From contig JAEAMQ010000026.1 in assembly GCA_016901395.1 (NCBI GenBank), positions 1 through 64,000 of the forward strand: a DNA stretch of 64,000 nt, given 5' to 3'. The DNA comes from Prevotella sp. GTDB taxonomy: Bacteria; Bacteroidota; Bacteroidia; Bacteroidales; Bacteroidaceae. Positions 52,397 to 61,039 of the stretch are shown here, piece after piece; position 1 is the first letter of the stretch, and each line of letters opens with the position of its first letter. A program made the position numbers and the translations under genes. The notes under the pieces were generated by a model. That model ran no database searches. It was not told the origin of the DNA and worked only from the letters and a program-made list of their open reading frames with translations.

Positions 52397-53719
52397 ATGA
52401 ACTACTCGCCCTATTTCAATCCCGATATGGAGACGCTCACGCGTCCCGAAATTGAGGCCTTGCAGTTGCAACGGTTGAAGCAGACCGTTGCCCACTGTAT
52501 GCAATCTCCGTTTTACAAGCAACGCTTTGAGGCCGCCGGACTCAAGCCCGACGATATCCAGACGCTCGAAGACCTGCGCCGCATACCCTTCACCACGAAG
52601 CAAGACCTGCGCGACACCTACCCCTTCGGCATCGCGTCGGTGCCGCTGAGCCAGTGCGTGCGACTCCATTCGTCGAGCGGCACCACCGGGAACCCCACCG
52701 TTATCCTGCATACCCAGCGCGACCTGGAGCAGTGGGCCAACGCCGTGGCGCGCTGTCTGTGGATGGTCGGCGCACGTCCCGAGGATGTGTTTCAGAACAC
52801 TTCGGGCTACGGCATGTTCACTGGCGGACTCGGATTTCAGTATGGTGCGGAGAAGTTGGGTATGCTCACGGTGCCCGCCGCAGCCGGAAACACCAAGCGA
52901 CAGATTAAGTTTATGACCGACTTCGGCACCACCGTCGTGCACGCCATACCCAGTTATGCCACACGCATCTACGAGGTAATGCAGCAGGAAGGCATTGATC
53001 CGAAGTGGGATACCAGCCTCCGCATCCTTGCCATCGGGGCCGAACCGCACAGCGACGAGCAGCGCAAGCGCATCGAAAACATGCTCGGCGTGAAGGCCTA
53101 CAACTCCTTCGGCATGTCGGAAATGTGTGGTCCGGGCGTGGCATTCGAGTGTCAGGAGCAAAACGGTATGCACATCTGGGAAGACTATTACATCGTGGAA
53201 ATCATCGATCCCGAGACCTTGGAGCCGGTGCCCGACGGTGAGATGGGCGAACTGGTGCTCACCACTCTCAACCGCGAGGCGATGCCATTGCTGCGCTATC
53301 GCACCCGCGACCTCACCCGCATCATCCCCGGCGAATGTCCCTGCGGACGTCATCACCGCCGCATCGACCGCATGCGCGGCCGGTCAGACGACATGATTGT
53401 GCTCAAGGGCGTGAACATTTTCCCCATCCAGATCGAGCAAGTGCTCATGCAATTCAAGGAGTTGGGCAGCAACTATCTTATCACGCTCGACACCGAGGAG
53501 AGCAACGACGCCATGACGGTAGAGGTGGAACTCGGGCAGGACTTTGCCGACGACTTCGGTCTGTTGCAACGACTGACGCAGAAAATAGCCCGTGCACTGC
53601 ACGACGAGATACTCCTCACGCCCCACGTGAAGCTGCTCCCCGCCGGCACATTGCCCACGAGCGACGGCAAGGCCGTGCGCGTGGTGGACCACCGTGCGTT
53701 CCTTTCCGACAGCAAATAG
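52397..53719 (+). CDS. paaK: Phenylacetate-CoA ligase (aryl-CoA ligase)
   Basis: 440 residues from ATG 52397; a TTG upstream inside the previous gene is not preferred. AMP-forming ligase of the PaaK type: RLHSSSGTTGNPTVILHTQ (91 onward), SGYGMFTGGLGFQYGAEKLG, FGMSEMCGPGVAFEC, LLRYRTRDLTRIIPGECPCG, and the C-terminal GRSDDMIVLKGVNIFPIQIE with TSDGKAVRVVDHR. Activates arylacetates (phenyl-, indole- or hydroxyphenylacetate) to CoA thioesters. With IorAB in reverse it would let the cell make aromatic amino acids from arylacetates. Confidence 0.93.
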   Translation: MNYSPYFNPDMETLTRPEIEALQLQRLKQTVAHCMQSPFYKQRFEAAGLKPDDIQTLEDLRRIPFTTKQDLRDTYPFGIASVPLSQCVRLHSSSGTTGNPTVILHTQRDLEQWANAVARCLWMVGARPEDVFQNTSGYGMFTGGLGFQYGAEKLGMLTVPAAAGNTKRQIKFMTDFGTTVVHAIPSYATRIYEVMQQEGIDPKWDTSLRILAIGAEPHSDEQRKRIENMLGVKAYNSFGMSEMCGPGVAFECQEQNGMHIWEDYYIVEIIDPETLEPVPDGEMGELVLTTLNREAMPLLRYRTRDLTRIIPGECPCGRHHRRIDRMRGRSDDMIVLKGVNIFPIQIEQVLMQFKELGSNYLITLDTEESNDAMTVEVELGQDFADDFGLLQRLTQKIARALHDEILLTPHVKLLPAGTLPTSDGKAVRVVDHRAFLSDSK

Positions 53720-53760
53720 TGCCCTACGGTCTCCCCCATTTTCACTAAAAAAGCAAGACA

Positions 53761-54189
53761 ATGATACACCAACTGTCTATTTTCATACAAAACAAGGCCG
53801 GGACTTTGGAAAAGGTGCTGCGCCTTTTCAAGCTTTCCGAGATACAGATTATCACCACCACACTGGCTGATACGCAAGACTTCGGCATCTTCCGCGTGAT
53901 TTGTACCGAACCCGAACGGGCCTATCTCGTGCTCAAAGACGCCGGCATCACGGCTACGCTGACGCAGGTTCAGGCCATCGCGCTGATGAACACGCCGGGT
54001 CAGGCGGCCGACGCGCTGGAGATATTCGCGGCCGACGGCATCGAAATCAGTTATCTCTACTCGTTCCTACTCAAAGACAAGGGCGTGCTGATCTTCAAGA
54101 CCGACAACAAGGAACGGGCCGACAAAATTATCGCAGACCACAGGCTCACCACGCTCAACGACTGTGACCTGCTCCAATTAGCACTGTAA
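53761..54189 (+). CDS. Tandem ACT-domain protein
   Basis: 142 residues made of two ACT domains: residues ~3-70 (HQLSIFIQNKAGTLEKVLRL, DFGIFRVICTEPERAYLVLK) and ~72-140 (VQAIALMNTPGQAADALEIF; ISYLYSFLLKDKGVLIFKTD). ACT domains bind small ligands, usually amino acids. Such genes commonly follow paaK/ior in anaerobes, suggesting a regulator or sensor that responds to an aromatic amino acid. No DNA-binding domain. Confidence 0.88.
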   Translation: MIHQLSIFIQNKAGTLEKVLRLFKLSEIQIITTTLADTQDFGIFRVICTEPERAYLVLKDAGITATLTQVQAIALMNTPGQAADALEIFAADGIEISYLYSFLLKDKGVLIFKTDNKERADKIIADHRLTTLNDCDLLQLAL

Positions 54190-54605
54190 TGGACCTGCAG
54201 GAATACTTCGCACACGACCATTTTGCCAACCATGTGGGGGCACGGTTGTTAGAGATTTCCGACGGCGTGGCTAAGGCTGAGATGACCGTCGAGCGTCACC
54301 ACCTCAACGCCTACGGTGTCTGTCAGGGCGGCGTGCTGTTCACACTCTGCGACCTCGCCTTTGCCGCGGCGGTCAACAGTCATGGCATCAGCACCCTCAC
54401 CACAGGCGCAAATATCACCTATGTGAACCCCACCCACGTGGGCGACCACCTCTATGCCGAGGCGCGCGAGCTGGTGAACCACCACCGCATGCCTTTTGCC
54501 GAGGTGCGCATCACCAATCAGGAAGGTACGCTCATTGCCATTTTCACGGCAAGCGGGTACCGGAAAGACGCCTTGCTTTCTGAGAATAATAGAATAAAAG
54601 AATAA
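54189..54605 (+). CDS. Hotdog-fold thioesterase (PaaI-like)
   Basis: 138 residues; start ATG at 54189 overlaps the ACT stop by one base (TAATG). PaaI pattern: DHFANHVGARLLEISDGVAK, HHLNAYGVCQGGVLFTLCDLA (catalytic Asp/Gly region) and TTGANITYVNPTHVGDHLYA. Hydrolyses aryl-CoA thioesters and can release arylacetate or rescue stalled CoA. Last gene of the ior-paaK operon. Confidence 0.9.
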   Translation: MDLQEYFAHDHFANHVGARLLEISDGVAKAEMTVERHHLNAYGVCQGGVLFTLCDLAFAAAVNSHGISTLTTGANITYVNPTHVGDHLYAEARELVNHHRMPFAEVRITNQEGTLIAIFTASGYRKDALLSENNRIKE

Positions 54606-54935
54606 TCGCTTCGCTCAGAATAACAGCCAATAGTTGAGAATAAGAGAATAAAAGAATAAGAGAATTATAGCCATTAGTTAAGGCTAATAGAAATAATAGC
54701 TTGGGCAAAAAGTATAAAAGAATAAAAGTATAGAAGCCATTAGTTAAGGCTAAAAGGAGGTAGGGCTTTAGCTAAAAGAATTAATAGCTTGGGCTAAAAG
54801 TATAAAAGAATAAGAGAATAAAAGCCATTACCATGTCGATTGTTTTCCAGTTGACAAAGTAATGGCTTTTATTCTCTTATTCTTTTATTCTATTATTCTA
54901 AGCCAATCCCTATTATTCTATAATCCTTTATTCTC
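54583..54935. repeat. AT-rich tandem and inverted repeat array
   Basis: The plus-strand left part repeats AGAATAAAAGAATAAGAGAA and GCCATTAGTTAAGGCTAA(T/A)A-type units several times with ATCGCTTCGCTCAGAATAA; the right part (54855-54950) is the complement (AATGGCTTTTATTCTCTTAT). This gives many alternative hairpins. It begins inside the last codons of the thioesterase gene and ends at the stop of the convergent CAT-like gene. Confidence 0.8.
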
Positions 54936-55583
54936 TTATTCTATAAGAAGGTACTTCTGCACCTTCTCCATAAACTCTGCAAGGTTGCCGCCATCGACAA
55001 AGCAGTGGTCCACATATACGCCGATGGGCATCACCCAACGACCCTCGCGGCGGATGGCTTTGCCCACATTCATCAGCGGCCAGTCGCTGCCAAGGCCAGA
55101 CTTGTGGAAGGTATAGGTGATGCTGGAGAAATAAAGTTTGGGCGTGGCCGATATGTTGATGACCCCCGTCTCACCGCTTTCTATCAGCTCGCGGTTCACG
55201 CCGTAGGGGTCGCCGTCCTCGGGAATATGCTCCGAAAGGTCTTTCACCTTCTGATAAAACGCCTCGTAGTCCTCGATATAGGGGACGAGAATGGTATAAA
55301 ACGTACCGCCCTCGACCGCCAGAGGCACCGTGGCGCCGATGCTGTCAAACCAGCACACGCCCTCGCCGTCGGGCCGATAGCCAAACTCCCGCACCTCATT
55401 GGCCGCGCGCAGCAGCGCATAGAGATACTTGATGAAAAACGAAGTGTGCTCCCGCTTGCTCTGTTCGAGAGCCTCGGTGCAGTCCACCTCCGACGTGATG
55501 CTGTACCAGCTGTTGGCAAACTCCTTCATAAACCGCCAGTTGTCGCGGCGCGACCATGTGGCGATATCCACCTGATGTTTCAT
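54936..55583 (-). CDS. Chloramphenicol acetyltransferase-like protein
   Basis: 215 residues from ATG 55583 (MKHQVDIATWSRRDNWRFMK); a longer in-frame upstream extension does not fit the family. Fold and motif of the CAT type I trimers: FKHFANSWYSIT-like segment (MKEFANSWYSITSEVDCTEA), SSITYTFHKSGLGSDWPLMN and catalytic HCFVDG (His in the HxxxDG motif), with length normal for CAT (about 215). It may acetylate chloramphenicol or another hydroxylated substrate; sequence alone does not show resistance. The stop codon abuts the AT-rich array. Confidence 0.8.
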   Translation of the reverse strand: MKHQVDIATWSRRDNWRFMKEFANSWYSITSEVDCTEALEQSKREHTSFFIKYLYALLRAANEVREFGYRPDGEGVCWFDSIGATVPLAVEGGTFYTILVPYIEDYEAFYQKVKDLSEHIPEDGDPYGVNRELIESGETGVINISATPKLYFSSITYTFHKSGLGSDWPLMNVGKAIRREGRWVMPIGVYVDHCFVDGGNLAEFMEKVQKYLLIE

Positions 55584-55815
55584 TGTTCTGATTGGTTTTT
55601 CGTTCAGCGGCCCATCCTTTTTCGCAGGATGACCTATGAAGATAACGGCAAAATCCACCAAAAATTATCATTCCACCAAGGTTTTCTTCCTTGCTATTGA
55701 TTAGCATTCAAGCCGGCTCCAAGGTCGGGAACCGGCTTGATATGGCAATATTACGAAAAATAATCGGGCTTAGGGTGATAGGAATTGTTAATATTTCCTA
55801 TCGCCATCCCATTGT
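55584..55815. other. Intergenic region between CAT-like and DUF4450-like genes
   Basis: 232 bp. It contains an AAGCCGGCTCCAAGGTCGGGA region followed by an ACCGGCTTGAT segment that could form a terminator hairpin for the minus-strand DUF4450-like gene. No gene is seen. Confidence 0.4.
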
Positions 55816-58755
55816 TTACCGCTGCAGGGTAACACTCATCAGTCCGATGACCACATCGTTGGCGATGGTCTCCAGGGTCAGAGTCTTGAGACGTTTCTTG
55901 GGGTTGAGCGGAATGTCGAGCATCTGGGCGGCCCCGCCGGGGATATTGAGCACGGGCTTTTTGTCCTCAGGTTGGTCGGTCCAACGGCTGTTGGTATTCA
56001 TCCGGAAGGTAGCGGCCAGCGTGCGACTCACGGCTCCTGTCTTCAGCGCCACACGGTAAGGACGTGGCTTGGGCAACCGGAAGGCGAGTCCGTTGTCGTC
56101 AAAATCCTGTTCGATGGGACACCAGTTGCCGGGGCTGCGCAACTCAACGCGCTCGCTGCTGCCATCGGTATAGGTGACGCGCACTGCACCATTGGGCACG
56201 TCATACTGCATGGGATTGGTCGAACCACACATCAACAGATAGGCGTGAGCGGCACGACCCTTCAGCGGAATGACCACCGAGTCGGGATAATTGTCCCACA
56301 GACTGGTGTAGACCACGTTGCGACCCTCCTGCGGAGTGAGCAGCGGCACACCGGCTGCGGTAAACTTTCCACCCACGGCGGCGGTGCGCAGACCGCTGTC
56401 GTCGATGTCGGCCGTGCGCTGGGTGGAGCACCAATCGCCGATGCCCTGAGTGGGAAGGCAGAGCGTGGTGTAGGGCGAACGGGGCGAAAGATACTTGTTT
56501 CGGAAGATGTCGGTGACGTTGGCGTTGAACCATCGGGACATGTCCACCATGCGACAAGCCTTCGCATCCACTGCATCGAAGGCCGTGGCGACGGCCGGTT
56601 GCGGCTCAAAGGGCGTATTTTCAGGCTCAACGGCCACCAGACTGACGCTCTCTGCCGTGAGGATTTGCACGCTGTCGCTCGTCCCCACGATATCCCTGTA
56701 GCGGCCTCCGCCAAGGTTTTGTCGCAAGATGATTTGCAAAGGACGGCGGAAATGCTGCCTGATGTGGTAGACATCCTTGCCATCGCGACGCTCAAACCGG
56801 TAATCCATGTAGGGCGTGTGGATGCTGGCCGAGTCCCAATCGGCGGGGAATCCCGGTCGGATGATGCACTTTCCGTCGAGCGCCTGAGGCGTAATGCCGT
56901 AGAGACCCTGTATCAACGCACGGCTCGAAATGCCCGTCACGTCGGAGAAATCGCGGTAGCCCTCGCCCGTATTGCGGTCGAAGGCCGACAGCTGTCCGAA
57001 GTTTCCGGGACTGCCTCCGGCATACATGAAGTCGATGATGTTGCTTTTCAGCAGTCGCATGGCTTCCTCGGGCCGCCCCGATTCGTAGTAGGCCAGCACA
57101 GTATGCATCACTTCTGCCATCGCCACATTGTTCAGACTCCACTCGTATGGGGCCCAGTCGGACGTGGAAATGGTGGCGTAGCGGCGGCCTTCAAACATGA
57201 ATGGGATGTGCGGAATCATCCTGTCGACATAGCGTGTGGCCTGAAAAGCCTGTTCGGGAGTGCCCACCCCGCAGTCGATGGGGGTATAAACCGACCACAA
57301 TGCGGCATTGCGGTGCACGAGTTTGTGGCCCATCATATCCTGATATTCGGCCCAATGGCCCTCGTCGGAGAGCCACAACCGCTCGTTCATGGCCCTCAAT
57401 ATAGCATCGGCCTCAGCGCGATAGGGTGTCGGATCCTCGCCAATGCACTCGGCAATGCGTGCCGCCAGCAGGTTGCCGCGGTAGTTATAGGCCGACGAAT
57501 GGGTCACCGCGCCACTGCTGTACTGCAGTGCATCGCTTGCCCAAATGCAGCAATAGGCATCGTAAAGATGGTCGCCGTCGGGGTCCCACGTGCGTTTTTC
57601 CCAAGCGAGATGGCTCCTGATGACCGGCCAGAGGCTGCGCATGTAGGTCGTGTCGGCATCAAACTGGAAGTGCCAGAGCAGTTCATCGATGAAGACAAGG
57701 TTCATATCGTAGTGGTGGAACTTCCGATTGTTGTTCGGACTACGGCAGATATAACCGTCGCTATACATCGGAGTGCCCCACTCGTAGGCCCCACGGGAGA
57801 GGTTGTTCTTCTCATCCATGATATGGGGCTTGGTCACGGGCACCCCCGTTACCTGACTACGGGCGTAGGCATCGAAGTGACTGCGCTGACGGTCGGGAAA
57901 TCCAAGGAAGTCGCCCATGTAGGCGGCGCGCCACCCCGGCAACTGCGACCGCCACCCGATGGCACCGTGGAGCCACGTCTCGCCGTCCCACGCGCCGTCG
58001 CCCGCCATCACCATTGCACCGCCAAGAGTATTGAGATAGGGGTCGGGGGTATTGAAAACCACCTGTCCCACCAACTTGCTGCGAAGGGCATCGGCCTGTT
58101 GAAACCGATGGCCGAGGGCCTGTTGAGGAACCACCGACAACGTTGTGGTGTCGAGGGCGAGATAGCAAGGCGCAGCCGCAGAGACCGGAAGGCTCACCGA
58201 CTGCCACTTGGCGCGGTCGGCCACAGGCTCAAAGCAATCGTCTGGCTCAAACTTTCCCATGTCGCCCATGCGCTTGAACTTCTGCACCCGGGTAGGGGCG
58301 ATGATGGCCTCAAGCGTCGCAGGTGAGGCAAAACCACTGCCCGACAACTGCCACACGGCCCCTTCGCGGTCGGCATCGGCCACGACAGCGAGGCGCAGCT
58401 CTCCCCCATTCCACCGCCGGTCGCGCACCACGTACTCACGACGACCCGCCTGATAGCGTGCCTCGCAATAGTCGGTGGAGTCGAGTGCCACCGCGGAGCC
58501 CCCCACACGGAGCCGCAACGAGATATTCATGTTGGCGTTGCGCTTGAAAAAGGTGGCAAAGACGGGGCGATCGCTGGTCTCCAAACGGAAGACGGTGTGG
58601 CCGCCATAGAGAGCACGGGTGTATCGGTTCTGGCCGTTGACACAGACAAAGTCGCGTCCCTGTGGCCTGTAGTTGGCCTTGCGTTCGACCACCGTCTGCG
58701 CCAGAGTTGTCAAGGCCCACCCAAGAAAAGAAATAAAAAGAAAGCTACGTTTCAC
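55816..58755 (-). CDS. DUF4450-like secreted protein with six-hairpin glycosidase fold
   Basis: 979 residues. Signal peptide 1-20 (ends TLAQ). The N-terminal ~200 residues match the DUF4450 pattern (RKANYRPQGRDFVCVNGQNR; ALYGGHTVFRLETSDRPVFA). The middle (about 220-700) is an (alpha/alpha)6 barrel as in alpha-L-rhamnosidases and GH78/GH95-like enzymes: DGAWDGETWLHGAIGWRSQ, WDPDGDHLYDAYCCIWASD, GNLLAARIAECIGED and STSDWAPYEWSLNNVAMAEV. The C-terminal ~230 residues form beta domains. Probable glycan hydrolase with unknown substrate; catalytic acids are not assigned. Confidence 0.75.
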   Translation of the reverse strand: MKRSFLFISFLGWALTTLAQTVVERKANYRPQGRDFVCVNGQNRYTRALYGGHTVFRLETSDRPVFATFFKRNANMNISLRLRVGGSAVALDSTDYCEARYQAGRREYVVRDRRWNGGELRLAVVADADREGAVWQLSGSGFASPATLEAIIAPTRVQKFKRMGDMGKFEPDDCFEPVADRAKWQSVSLPVSAAAPCYLALDTTTLSVVPQQALGHRFQQADALRSKLVGQVVFNTPDPYLNTLGGAMVMAGDGAWDGETWLHGAIGWRSQLPGWRAAYMGDFLGFPDRQRSHFDAYARSQVTGVPVTKPHIMDEKNNLSRGAYEWGTPMYSDGYICRSPNNNRKFHHYDMNLVFIDELLWHFQFDADTTYMRSLWPVIRSHLAWEKRTWDPDGDHLYDAYCCIWASDALQYSSGAVTHSSAYNYRGNLLAARIAECIGEDPTPYRAEADAILRAMNERLWLSDEGHWAEYQDMMGHKLVHRNAALWSVYTPIDCGVGTPEQAFQATRYVDRMIPHIPFMFEGRRYATISTSDWAPYEWSLNNVAMAEVMHTVLAYYESGRPEEAMRLLKSNIIDFMYAGGSPGNFGQLSAFDRNTGEGYRDFSDVTGISSRALIQGLYGITPQALDGKCIIRPGFPADWDSASIHTPYMDYRFERRDGKDVYHIRQHFRRPLQIILRQNLGGGRYRDIVGTSDSVQILTAESVSLVAVEPENTPFEPQPAVATAFDAVDAKACRMVDMSRWFNANVTDIFRNKYLSPRSPYTTLCLPTQGIGDWCSTQRTADIDDSGLRTAAVGGKFTAAGVPLLTPQEGRNVVYTSLWDNYPDSVVIPLKGRAAHAYLLMCGSTNPMQYDVPNGAVRVTYTDGSSERVELRSPGNWCPIEQDFDDNGLAFRLPKPRPYRVALKTGAVSRTLAATFRMNTNSRWTDQPEDKKPVLNIPGGAAQMLDIPLNPKKRLKTLTLETIANDVVIGLMSVTLQR

Positions 58756-58790
58756 ATCGGTTCAGTTTTGATCGTTTTTAAATACTCCTA

Positions 58791-58820
58791 CAAATATCGC
58801 AAAAAACTTCTATAATCAAG
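58791..58820 (-). promoter_or_regulatory. Possible promoter of the DUF4450-like gene
   Basis: Minus strand: -33 CTTG (58817-58820), 18-bp spacer, -7-like GATATTTG (58791-58798, first base off consensus), 35 bp upstream of the ATG. Confidence 0.4.
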
Positions 58821-58943
58821 GGGATTTTTCATATAAAAACATAAAATGAGGCATTATCACATCATACAGCAGACCAAATAGCATTATCACCTACCAGGGG
58901 AAAACATACACGTGCGCTCCATATCCCGACGGAGTACCAACAT

Positions 58944-58969
58944 AAAAGCCCCGCTTCGCAGCGAGGCTT
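58944..58969 (-). terminator. Terminator, probably for flavodoxin
   Basis: Minus strand AAGCCTCGCT-GCGA-AGCGGGGCTT (one mismatch) followed by TTATG. It lies about 190 bp downstream of the flavodoxin stop. Confidence 0.55.
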
Positions 58970-59154
58970 ATACATAGTATACAAAAACATTATGTGTTGA
59001 AAAAATCTTCGCAACGTTCTATTGTTGATGCTGAAGATTGGCTTACAATTAACTTATAAAACACGCCCCGAAGGGCAAAAAGCTGAAACATTATAAAATT
59101 CGAAATCTCATCAGGGATTTGAAATAGAGGGGTGTCTCCCTGTCGTCTTGATGA

Positions 59155-59643
59155 TTAGAGTCCGAGTGTAGGCAGCCAAGCATCGATACGCCCTTCGGTC
59201 TTGTCGTCCTCATTGACATCATCGAGGGCCAGCCCCACAAACTTACCGTCGACCACAGCATCGGAGTCGTCGTAGGTGTAGCCATCGGTAGACACGGCAC
59301 CTACCACGTTGGCACCGGCAGCGAGGGCTGCATCATAGAGTTCCTTCATGCCACTGCAAAACGTGTCTGAGTAGGAACCGGAGTCGCCGCATCCAAAGAT
59401 AGCTACCTTTTTGCCAGCGAGGTTGGCACTCTTGACGATGTCGACACCGTCGTACCAGTCGTCCTGGAGTTCGCCGCCACCCCATGTGGAGGTGCCTAAA
59501 AGAATATTGTCTGCGCTCTCAAGCTGTTCTGCACTGAGATTGACCACCTCGATGACCTCGGCCCCGGTCTTTTCGCCGATGGTCTGTGCGATTGATTCGC
59601 ATGTTCCGGTGGATGAACCATATACTACTATTGTCTTGCTCAT
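59155..59643 (-). CDS. fldA: Flavodoxin
   Basis: 162 residues from ATG 59643 (MSKTIVVYGSSTGTCESIAQ). FMN phosphate loop YGSSTGTCE, flavin-contacting loops TSTWGGGELQDDWYDG and FGCGDSGSYSDTFC. Long-chain type by the YTYDDSDAVVDGKFVGLALD insertion. A low-potential one-electron carrier that can replace ferredoxin; it could also serve the IorAB enzyme in this window, but that link is inference. Monocistronic. Confidence 0.95.
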   Translation of the reverse strand: MSKTIVVYGSSTGTCESIAQTIGEKTGAEVIEVVNLSAEQLESADNILLGTSTWGGGELQDDWYDGVDIVKSANLAGKKVAIFGCGDSGSYSDTFCSGMKELYDAALAAGANVVGAVSTDGYTYDDSDAVVDGKFVGLALDDVNEDDKTEGRIDAWLPTLGL

Positions 59644-59680
59644 GTTTTTTTTGTTTTGAGTTGTTGTTTGTTTACAGTTG

Positions 59681-59712
59681 CAAAGATAAGTGGTTTTCGC
59701 TAATGACGCAAT
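59681..59712 (-). promoter_or_regulatory. Promoter of flavodoxin
   Basis: Minus strand: -33 ATTG (59709-59712), 20-bp spacer, -7 TATCTTTG (59681-59688), 37 bp upstream of the ATG. Confidence 0.8.
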
Positions 59713-59998
59713 ACCTAAAAGTGGTGGTTTTAGAAAAAAACAAAGAGAAAAATCCCTCTGTCCCATCCCTACGAATGGTGATGCATGCTGAAAGGCCTTG
59801 CCACCACGCCTGCCCTCACTCTGTTTTCCACCATTGGCATACGTCTGGAAATTGCAGATGAAATATCTTGAACATTGGCTTCCAAAACGATGGTTTTTCT
59901 GAAATCAGAGGGAGACGGATGCAAAAAACCGCCCAAATAGCCGATTTACAAAGCACTGACTATCAGTGCCTTGTAATAATTTGACAAAAACGGCATGA

Positions 59999-60064
59999 CG
60001 ATTACTATCTAATCGCAAGGCGAATACTATCTAATCGCAACACGATAACTACCTAATCGCCGCG
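59999..60064. repeat. Dispersed 22-bp x3 element, copy D
   Basis: Three 22-bp units at 59999-60020, 60021-60042 and 60043-60064 (cores CGATTACTATCTAATCG, CGAATACTATCTAATCG, CGATAACTACCTAATCG), the most regular copy. The left flank CCTTGTAATAATTTGACAAA is the reverse complement of the flank in B and C, preceded by a small hairpin GCACTGA-CTA-TCAGTGC (59953-59969). The block shared with copy C (GTTTTTCCCTCCCC on the minus strand, 60123-60157) lies on the other side of the array from its place in C. Confidence 0.88.
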
Positions 60065-60305
60065 AGAAAAGGCCTTAAAGACACATCGCAGAAGTCATCT
60101 TTTGGTCAAAAAAGGCGTTTTTTGTACCGAAATCAACACTTTTGGGGAGGGAAAAACCAAGGTCATAGTCTTTTGAAGTCGATTTTTGTTTTTTTAGAGA
60201 ACTGCTTTTTATGCCCATCATTCATGAAATATCCTTACAGGTTTGGCATATTCTTCATCTGCCATCTGCGGATCAAGGCATAAAGATACCTCGGAAAAAT
60301 GAAAC

Positions 60306-60337
60306 AAAAAAAACGCAGGTCCCGTAAGGAACCTGCG
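60306..60337 (-). terminator. Terminator of the small secreted protein gene
   Basis: Minus strand stem CGCAGGT / ACCTGCG with an inner TCC/GGG pair, followed by TTTTTTTTG. Confidence 0.9.
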
Positions 60338-60369
60338 AATTATAGTCTCTCTCAAATTTTTGAATTCTC

Positions 60370-60744
60370 TTACTTCAGCAATCCGCGATTGTTCAGTGTA
60401 AGGTTGAGCAGCTTGGCATACTTGTCATACTGCTTGCCATCGAGCACATAGCTCATGAACTGCAACTCCTTGTCGGCAGCCTTCTTCACCATATCCTGGC
60501 GTACGGCAGCATCAGCGGTCTCAGCATTTTTCATTTCGTTGACAAACTTGTTGTGAATGAGCTCTACGGCCTCCATCTGATAATCATTCAGATCCAATGT
60601 AGAAGCCAAAGTGCGGTAGTTCACACGCATGTCGTAGTTCTGTACCATGTTGGTAGCTGTTACCTCAGGAGTCTTCTCGCTCTCACTTGCAAATGCCATT
60701 GTCATCGACATCATAGCAACCATTGATAATACAATCTTTTTCAT
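60370..60744 (-). CDS. Small secreted helical protein, function unknown
   Basis: 124 residues. Signal peptide 1-19 (ends MAFA). All-helical mature part: RVNYRTLASTLDLNDYQMEA, VELIHNKFVNEMKNAETADA and ELQFMSYVLDGKQYDKYAKL, ending LNLTLNNRGLLK. The LDLNDYQMEAV motif is like that of the protein at 10526-11110. Such LxLxDxQ helical proteins recall Spy/CpxP-type periplasmic chaperones, but the match is only by pattern. It has a consensus promoter and terminator, so it is likely well expressed. Confidence 0.8.
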   Translation of the reverse strand: MKKIVLSMVAMMSMTMAFASESEKTPEVTATNMVQNYDMRVNYRTLASTLDLNDYQMEAVELIHNKFVNEMKNAETADAAVRQDMVKKAADKELQFMSYVLDGKQYDKYAKLLNLTLNNRGLLK

Positions 60745-60835
60745 CTTCTTTCCTTTCTTTTAAACTGTCCGCTTCGTGTGACGGCGGACCTTCATTAAAT
60801 ATGTTATCCTAATGAAATCTTCTTGATTTCTGATG

Positions 60836-60867
60836 CAAAGATAGTAACTTTTCTATGTACCCACAAG
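60836..60867 (-). promoter_or_regulatory. Promoter of the small secreted protein gene
   Basis: Minus strand: -33 CTTG (60864-60867), 20-bp spacer, -7 TATCTTTG (60836-60843). The leader is about 85 nt. Confidence 0.75.
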
Positions 60868-60998
60868 CAAAATCGCAAATTGTGCACGCAAACAGCTTAT
60901 ATTTTGACTCAAATCAATTCTGCCATACAAAAAAAGAGGATTTGCTTGGAGCTGCAAACAAAAACATACGGAAACGAGATAATATGAAAAAAAACTCT

Positions 60999-61006
60999 TA
61001 TCTTTG
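60999..61006 (+). promoter_or_regulatory. -7 box of the SlyD-like gene
   Basis: TATCTTTG followed by C, 33 bp before the ATG at 61040; -33 is not clear. Confidence 0.6.
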
Positions 61007-61039
61007 CATCTATTATTATTTTTAAAATAAAACAAAGTT

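Noticed and set aside
54936-55583. Naming the CAT-like gene as a chloramphenicol resistance gene
   Set aside because: CAT-fold acetyltransferases are common in Bacteroidetes chromosomes; motif presence alone does not show resistance, and no mobile element is adjacent.
55972-58326. A 784-codon open frame antisense to the DUF4450-like gene
   Set aside because: It mirrors the codon structure of a real, signal-peptide-bearing gene on the other strand, is rich in His/Val/Gly, and has no recognisable motif or promoter.
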